Positions 59,570-64,000 of a stretch of 64,000 nt of DNA are shown piece after piece (within the stretch, counting starts at the first letter, position 1; each line of letters opens with the position of its first letter). The position numbers and the translations under genes were made by a program. Where the stretch lies: positions 1 to 64,000 of the forward strand of contig JAFXUU010000134.1 of the NCBI GenBank assembly GCA_017524845.1. The letters are read 5' to 3'. The notes beneath the pieces were generated by a model that worked only from the letters and a program-made list of their open reading frames with translations, was not told where the DNA came from and searched no databases. The stretch is from Oscillospiraceae bacterium. Its GTDB lineage: Bacteria > Bacillota > Clostridia > Oscillospirales > Oscillospiraceae.

Positions 59570-59609
59570 GCCGGAAGGAATGCCGCAAGCACGAAAAGGG
59601 AGGATACGT

Positions 59610-60950
59610 ATGAAACTGATCTATGGCATCAAGGACAAGCCGAAATACGGGCAGATCGTGCTGTTCGCTCTGCAGCAGCTCCTGGCCATCATGGCCGCCA
59701 CCATCGCCGTGCCGGCGGTCATCAACAGCATCTGCGGCACGGCCCTCACCGCCTCCGCCGCCCTCTTCGGCGCCGGCTGCGGTACCATCGTCTACCTGCT
59801 GTTCACCAAGTCCTCCAGTCCTGTCTTCCTCGGCAGCTCCTTCGCGTTCATCGGCTCCATGTGCTCCGCCTTCGGCGGCGCGGCGTCCATGGCGGCCGGC
59901 TACTGGGGCCTTATCATCGGCGCGCTGATGGCCGGCCTCGTCTACGTGGTCCTCGCCGTCGTCATCAAATTCTGTGGCGTCAAGTGGATCGACCGGCTGA
60001 TGCCTCCCGTCATCATCGGACCCACGGTCGCCATCATCGGCCTGAGCCTTGCCGGCAACGCCGTGGGCGACCTCATGAGCAGCGGCGCCGGCGGCGGCAG
60101 CCCCTACGCGGCGCTGATCTGCGGCCTCGTCACCCTGGCGGTCACCATGCTGGTCTCCACCTACGGCAAGAAGAGCATGAAGCTCGTGCCCTTCATCATC
60201 GGCATCCTGGCCGGCTATTTCGTCGCTACCGTATTCTACATCCTCGGCAAGCTGTTCAACCCCGCCCTCATCGTCATCGACTACTCCGCCTTCAAGGGCT
60301 GCGGCCTCATCGCTCTGCCCGACTTTTCCTTCCTTCTCGGGAAGGGCGGCCTGAAGCAGGTCAACGGCGCCTATCTCGTCACCCTGTTCAGTGCCTACGT
60401 TCCCGTGGCCTTCGTGGTCTTCGCCGAACACCTGGCGGACCATAAGAACCTCTCCAGCATCGTGGGCGTCAACCTGCTGGAAGAGCCCGGCCTCACCCGC
60501 ACCCTGCTGGGCGACGGCATCGGCTCCATCGTGGGCACCTTCTTCGGCGGCTGCCCCAACACCACCTACGGCGAATCCATCGCCTGCGTCGCCATCACCC
60601 GCAACGCCTCCACCGTCTCCATCTGGGGCGCCGCCTTCGCCTGCATCATCTTCTCCCTCATCGCTCCGCTGGTGGCCTTCCTGGAAACCATCCCCTCCTG
60701 TGTGATGGGCGGCGTCTGCGTGGCGCTCTACGGCTTCATCGCCGTGTCCGGCTTCAAGATGCTGCAGGGCGTGGATCTCAACAAGAACCGAAACCTCTTT
60801 GTCGCCTCCATCATCTTCATCACCGGCGTGGGCGGCATGGTCGTCACCTTCGGCGCCGTGGAGATCCGCACCGTGGCCTGCGCCCTCATCCTGGGCATCC
60901 TCGCCAACCTGATGCTCTCCGGGGAAAAGGAAGAGAAAGACGAACAGTAA
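59610..60950 (+). CDS. Uracil/xanthine permease (NCS2 family)
   Basis: A 446-residue membrane transporter with about 13-14 hydrophobic segments. The NCS2 motifs are visible: QQLLAIMAATIAVP near the start, FAFIGS in segment 3, the A-E-H-L-A-D-H-K-N-L of segment 8 and GCPNTTYGESIACVAITR in segment 10. The Glu of AEHLADH and the NTTYGE pattern are typical of uracil (UraA/PyrP) carriers, and the PyrR-like leader agrees. The start MKLIYG follows GGGAGG. Confidence 0.92.
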   Translation: MKLIYGIKDKPKYGQIVLFALQQLLAIMAATIAVPAVINSICGTALTASAALFGAGCGTIVYLLFTKSSSPVFLGSSFAFIGSMCSAFGGAASMAAGYWGLIIGALMAGLVYVVLAVVIKFCGVKWIDRLMPPVIIGPTVAIIGLSLAGNAVGDLMSSGAGGGSPYAALICGLVTLAVTMLVSTYGKKSMKLVPFIIGILAGYFVATVFYILGKLFNPALIVIDYSAFKGCGLIALPDFSFLLGKGGLKQVNGAYLVTLFSAYVPVAFVVFAEHLADHKNLSSIVGVNLLEEPGLTRTLLGDGIGSIVGTFFGGCPNTTYGESIACVAITRNASTVSIWGAAFACIIFSLIAPLVAFLETIPSCVMGGVCVALYGFIAVSGFKMLQGVDLNKNRNLFVASIIFITGVGGMVVTFGAVEIRTVACALILGILANLMLSGEKEEKDEQ

Positions 60951-60972
60951 GCTCTATTCTATCAGGTTACGC

Positions 60973-61002
60973 AAAACCGCCCGGCAGACGCCGGGCGGTT
61001 TT
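60973..61002. terminator. Bidirectional terminator between permease and second glycosidase
   Basis: A 12-bp stem (60973-60984 with 60991-61002) with A and T runs on its ends, placed between two convergent genes. Confidence 0.9.
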
Positions 61003-61034
61003 CGTGTGGTACCAGCCTGTTTTCCGTAACGCGC

Positions 61035-62792
61035 TTACTTGCCGTAACGATCGGCAAAGAAGAGATAGCAGGAGGAGGCCCAGGAGGACCAGAACAGCTG
61101 CTTTTCGCCGAAGGCCACCAGGCCGCGCTCGCCGGCGCCCGTGAGGGCGTTGTGGATGTGGAACATGCCGTTGTCCCGGAGGGTACGGGCATACCGCAGG
61201 CCCATTTCCTTAGCCAGCTCCGGCTTCCCCGCGGCCTCCAGGGCCAGGCAGAAGATGAGCTGCGCCGGAACGATGACGCTGCCGGCGGTGAAGCCGTGGT
61301 TGAAGTAGGGGCTCTCCGGGCTCTCGGAGGCGAAGCCGAAGGGCGTGATAAAGCCGTTCTTCCAGATGAAGTCCACGGTCTTCTCGAGGATATCCTGAGG
61401 CAGGCGCTTTCCGAGGATCAGCGCGCCGAAGATCGGCAGACTCAGGGAATCGCCCACGGCGCCGGTGCGGGTGTTGACCACGATCCACCGCTCGCCGTTC
61501 CAGAACTTGTCGATGATCTTTTGGGTCAGCTCGTCGGCCCGCTTCGTCCACGCTTCGCATTCCACGCCGGGCACGCCGATGCTCTTGCCCAGGCGGGCCA
61601 GCGCGTCCATCATCAGCACGGTGTAGGCGTTCATATCCGGAGAAGCCAGGGGGAAGCCGGCGTAGAAGTATGCCGCGTCCTCCCAGCCGGTCTCGATGGC
61701 GCCCTGGTTCTCCCAGACGCCGTCCTTGTCCAAATCGCGGAAGTTGAAGAAGAACTCCGTCCACTTCGCCATGCGCTCATACACGTACTTCTTGTCTTCC
61801 AGGGGGATCTCGCTCAGGTCGCAGTGATCCATCAGCCAGTTGAGGGCGACGCCCTGGAAGGGCGGCTTCATGCTGGTGCCAAGGCCGGACTTGTGGGAGA
61901 TGGCGTCGGCAATGCGGCCGTTGCAGTCCTGATGGTCGAAGCAGGACTGGAGGATGTTCCAGGCAAGGCGGGTGTTCTTGCTCAGGAAGATGGCCTGCAT
62001 GGCCTGCTGCCAGCCGAAGGCGCTTTCGAAAATGATGCGCATCATCTTGACCATGGTGTGCTGATAGGTGGAGACCCCGTCCGGATCCACCATGAGGCTC
62101 CAGGTGGTCCACAGGGCCTGACGGCGCATGGGCTCAAATTCGGCAGGAAGCTCGGGATAGAGACCGGCGCAGAACTCGTCGAATTCCTTGTCCACAGCGG
62201 CCACGGCAGATGCATAGGAGGGATAGGAATCCTTCGGACGGCCGCCGGGATCCACGGCGTATTCCTCGATGCCGAACTCAAAGACGCCCTCCGCGTCCGG
62301 CATGATCATGAAGCCGCCGCCGGGATTGGCGATCGCCTTGCCGCGGAACACGATGAGAAGGCCGTTATCATCGGAAAAGCTGAAACGCCAGGTACCGTCG
62401 GGCAGCTCCAGCGGAGCACCGCCGAAAACGCCCCTCGGGGTCGTAAGACGGAGACTGAGGCCGGACTCGCTGCGGCCCATCATCAGGTTCTGTTCCGCCA
62501 GGCAGAAGCGAACGCTGCCCTTGTCAGATTCCAGAATGACCTCCGACGGCGTCGTGGAGATCACGGTGGGCAGGCGCTTTCCCTCCCAGATGATCTCCAT
62601 GGAGATCTGACGGCAGGAGTTCTGGGAATTGAGGTTGCTCATGCCGGAGCCGCCGCCCTTGGCGGTAGACAGGTAGAGCGTGTTCTTGCCGAACTGCGAT
62701 TCGCCCTCGTTGCGGTTGGCGAAGGCCAGATAGCTGCCGCGGCGGGAGAAGGGCGTGCTCAGGGGATCCACAAAACAATTGCTCTTAAGCAT
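61035..62792 (-). CDS. (Alpha/alpha)6-barrel glycosidase-like protein, second copy
   Basis: A 585-residue paralogue of the protein at 38551-40329, sharing the opening (P-F-S-R-R-G-S-Y-L), the P-T-V-I-S-T-T-x-S-E-V-I-L-E-S block, GWQQAMQAIFLSKN, E-N-Q-G-A-I-E-T-G-W-E-D and the closing F-H-I-H-N-A-L-T-G. No signal peptide. The ATG at 62792 aligns with the paralogue's start. Differences lie mainly in the first beta domain (about 30-60), which may alter substrate choice. A strong promoter serves it alone. Confidence 0.72.
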   Translation of the reverse strand: MLKSNCFVDPLSTPFSRRGSYLAFANRNEGESQFGKNTLYLSTAKGGGSGMSNLNSQNSCRQISMEIIWEGKRLPTVISTTPSEVILESDKGSVRFCLAEQNLMMGRSESGLSLRLTTPRGVFGGAPLELPDGTWRFSFSDDNGLLIVFRGKAIANPGGGFMIMPDAEGVFEFGIEEYAVDPGGRPKDSYPSYASAVAAVDKEFDEFCAGLYPELPAEFEPMRRQALWTTWSLMVDPDGVSTYQHTMVKMMRIIFESAFGWQQAMQAIFLSKNTRLAWNILQSCFDHQDCNGRIADAISHKSGLGTSMKPPFQGVALNWLMDHCDLSEIPLEDKKYVYERMAKWTEFFFNFRDLDKDGVWENQGAIETGWEDAAYFYAGFPLASPDMNAYTVLMMDALARLGKSIGVPGVECEAWTKRADELTQKIIDKFWNGERWIVVNTRTGAVGDSLSLPIFGALILGKRLPQDILEKTVDFIWKNGFITPFGFASESPESPYFNHGFTAGSVIVPAQLIFCLALEAAGKPELAKEMGLRYARTLRDNGMFHIHNALTGAGERGLVAFGEKQLFWSSWASSCYLFFADRYGK

Positions 62793-62831
62793 AGAGTGTA
62801 CCATCCTTTCCTGATTTATAATATTTTCTCC

Positions 62832-62860
62832 ATTATATCAGAACCGCGAGGGTTTGTAAA
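62832..62860 (-). promoter_or_regulatory. Promoter of the second glycosidase-like gene
   Basis: Minus strand: TTTACA (62855-62860), 17 bases, TATAAT (62832-62837). Confidence 0.85.
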
Positions 62861-62871
62861 CCGCGACGGGC

Positions 62872-62901
62872 TTGTTATCGGGACCGGAATTGTGCTAAAC
62901 T
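62872..62901 (+). promoter_or_regulatory. Promoter of the exonuclease gene
   Basis: TTGTTA (62872-62877), 18 bases, TAAACT (62896-62901), divergent from the glycosidase promoter 12 bases away. Confidence 0.6.
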
Positions 62902-62934
62902 GACAAAAACCGACTGACCCGGGAGGCGGAGCAT

Positions 62935-63450
62935 ATGCGTTATTCCATGGAACGGGATTACGAGCGGTTCACCGTATTTGATCTGGAGACCACCGGCTTC
63001 GGCGCGTCGGCAGGGATCACGGAGATCGGCGCGGTGAAGGTGGAGCACGGAGAATTCATCGACGTGTTCTCTTCCCTGGTGAATCCGGGCTGCCCGATCC
63101 CCTACGCCGTGCAGGTCCTCAACGGCATCACGGAGGAAACCGTGGCGGACGCGCCATGTTTCCGGGAGCTCCTGCCCGCTTTTCTCGAATTTGTCGGCAG
63201 CGATCCCCTGATCGCCCACAACGCCTCCTTCGACTGCGGTTTTCTGTACCGGGAGGCGGCAAAGCTGGGGATCTCCGTTCCGAATCCTGTGGTGGATACG
63301 GTGAAACTGGCGCGGCGGGTATGGCCCGGCCTCCCCTCCTACAAGCTGGCCTACCTGACGGACTACCACGGCATCGCCCAGGAGGACGCCCACCGCGCCT
63401 GGTGCGACGCCCGGGCGACGGCGAAGCTCTACCTCATGATGCATACCTGA
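62935..63450 (+). CDS. DEDDh 3'-5' exonuclease (DNA polymerase III epsilon-like)
   Basis: A 171-residue exonuclease. Exo I is FDLETTGF (Asp16, Glu18), Exo II is around LIAHNASFDCGFL, and Exo III has H-R-A-W-C-D-A, giving the DEDDh set. The C terminus of PolC or DinG-type proteins is absent, so it is a stand-alone nuclease acting in repair or RNA/DNA turnover. Confidence 0.92.
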   Translation: MRYSMERDYERFTVFDLETTGFGASAGITEIGAVKVEHGEFIDVFSSLVNPGCPIPYAVQVLNGITEETVADAPCFRELLPAFLEFVGSDPLIAHNASFDCGFLYREAAKLGISVPNPVVDTVKLARRVWPGLPSYKLAYLTDYHGIAQEDAHRAWCDARATAKLYLMMHT

Positions 63451-63460
63451 TGCTGCTAAA

Positions 63461-63498
63461 CGCCCCTGCGCGGCCGAGGCCGCGCAGGGGCGCCGTCT
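63461..63498 (+). terminator. Terminator after the exonuclease gene
   Basis: A perfect 15-bp stem (63461-63475 with 63478-63492), tight loop, then CCGTCTTTTT. Confidence 0.9.
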
Positions 63499-63519
63499 TT
63501 TTCAGGCGTTTTCGTCTCG

Positions 63520-64000
63520 TCATTCTTCGCTCTGTTCCTTTTCTTCGTCTCCCGGATTTTCCGTGCTTTCCCGCTCATCGTCCCCGGAGGACGGCGCCGT
63601 GCCGTTCTCCCGCTCCTGGGCCTCCAGAGCTGGGACGATGATATACTTTTTTACGATGGGATAACAGGTGAACGTGGTGCAGAACCAGGTGAAGGAATAG
63701 TAGAACAGAGGGACGGTGATGATGGTGAGCAGGGGCGCCAGGAGGAAACTCGCCACCAGGCAGGCAAGCGTCACCAGGCTGCTGATCACGTTGCGCCCGA
63801 AGCCCAGGACGACGAAGAGCCAGGCGTTTTTCAGGATACGGAACACGTTGAGGTTGACGGTCACGGCCATGAGATAGGTGTAGTGCCGCATAAAGAACCA
63901 GATCACCAGAGCAACGCCGCAGATCACCGAGAGGATCACGGAAAGGGCGTAGCCCAGGTTTTTCCCCGCCGCCGCGACGCCGCCGAACATGCCGTTGACG
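63520..64000 (-). CDS. DUF624 (YesL-like) membrane protein, 5' end outside window
   Basis: At least 160 residues, with the frame open to the window edge, so the start is missing. Visible are four hydrophobic segments, the R-H-Y-T-Y-L-M-A-V-T-V-N-L-N-V-F-R-I-L-K-N-A family motif and a very acidic C-terminal tail (S-G-D-D-E-R-E-S-T-E-N-P-G-D-E-E). YesL-like proteins often accompany carbohydrate ABC transporters, which cannot be checked here. Confidence 0.75.
   Translation of the reverse strand, partial: VNGMFGGVAAAGKNLGYALSVILSVICGVALVIWFFMRHYTYLMAVTVNLNVFRILKNAWLFVVLGFGRNVISSLVTLACLVASFLLAPLLTIITVPLFYYSFTWFCTTFTCYPIVKKYIIVPALEAQERENGTAPSSGDDERESTENPGDEEKEQSEE

Overview
The window is high-GC DNA (visibly around 60% or more) from a spore-forming member of the Clostridia. 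An Oscillospirales-like or related high-GC lineage is my best guess. The evidence is a SigH-type sigma factor, the sporulation genes yqfC and yqfD, a YlbJ-like membrane protein, the yqfC-yqfD-phoH-ybeY-era-recO-mutS2 order, HPr with both His15 and Ser46, a PyrR-type leader, and strong TTGACA/TATAAT promoters with 17-base spacers. Coding density is high and many genes overlap by 1 to 17 bases.

Layout. 1-2100: the 3' end of ATP-type PEP carboxykinase and an XpaC-like membrane protein. 2223-8637 (minus): a complete but odd F-type ATP synthase operon, atpI-B-E-F-[b'/delta/alpha fusion]-G-D-C. 8814-16217 (minus): HPr, then mutS2-recO-era-ybeY-phoH-yqfD-yqfC. 16301-19897 (plus): YlbJ-like protein, a small Cys protein and two CNNM/CorC-type proteins. 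19996-23218 (minus): zinc-ribbon protein, SigH on an apparently leaderless mRNA, and ruvCAB. 23334-29960 (minus): a large SLH-anchored phosphodiester glycosidase-like protein, an HtrA-like protease, and a two-component system whose kinase is frameshifted. 30135-31281 (minus): rplJ-rplL with its leader. 31380-31471: tRNA-Ser(GCU), beside a phage head-protein remnant.

31790-46924 is an accessory catabolic region. It holds a MoaF-like protein, two esterases, an old-yellow-enzyme/FeS reductase, an (alpha/alpha)6 glycosidase, flavin-dependent proteins, a UroD-family methyltransferase-like protein, an iron-type alcohol dehydrogenase and a nitroreductase. Together these resemble a route for esterified or glycosylated plant compounds, but that is inference. 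Its most striking feature is a cobalamin riboswitch with its own promoter and terminator on the minus strand (45141 down to 44764), just past the 3' end of the UroD-family gene and pointing into it. No same-strand gene follows, so readthrough RNA would be antisense to that gene.

46973-51957 (minus): a tight run hflX-yigZ-DUF3237-nudix-alaX-like-deoC preceded by rpmE. 52144-56480 (plus): two diverged MutS-like ATPases in tandem, a YlmH-like S4 protein and a GNAT acetyltransferase. 56529-64000: a methyltransferase, metG, a uracil permease with a PyrR-like attenuator leader, a second copy of the glycosidase, a DEDDh exonuclease and a partial DUF624 membrane protein. No rRNA, CRISPR array, intact prophage or insertion sequence was seen.
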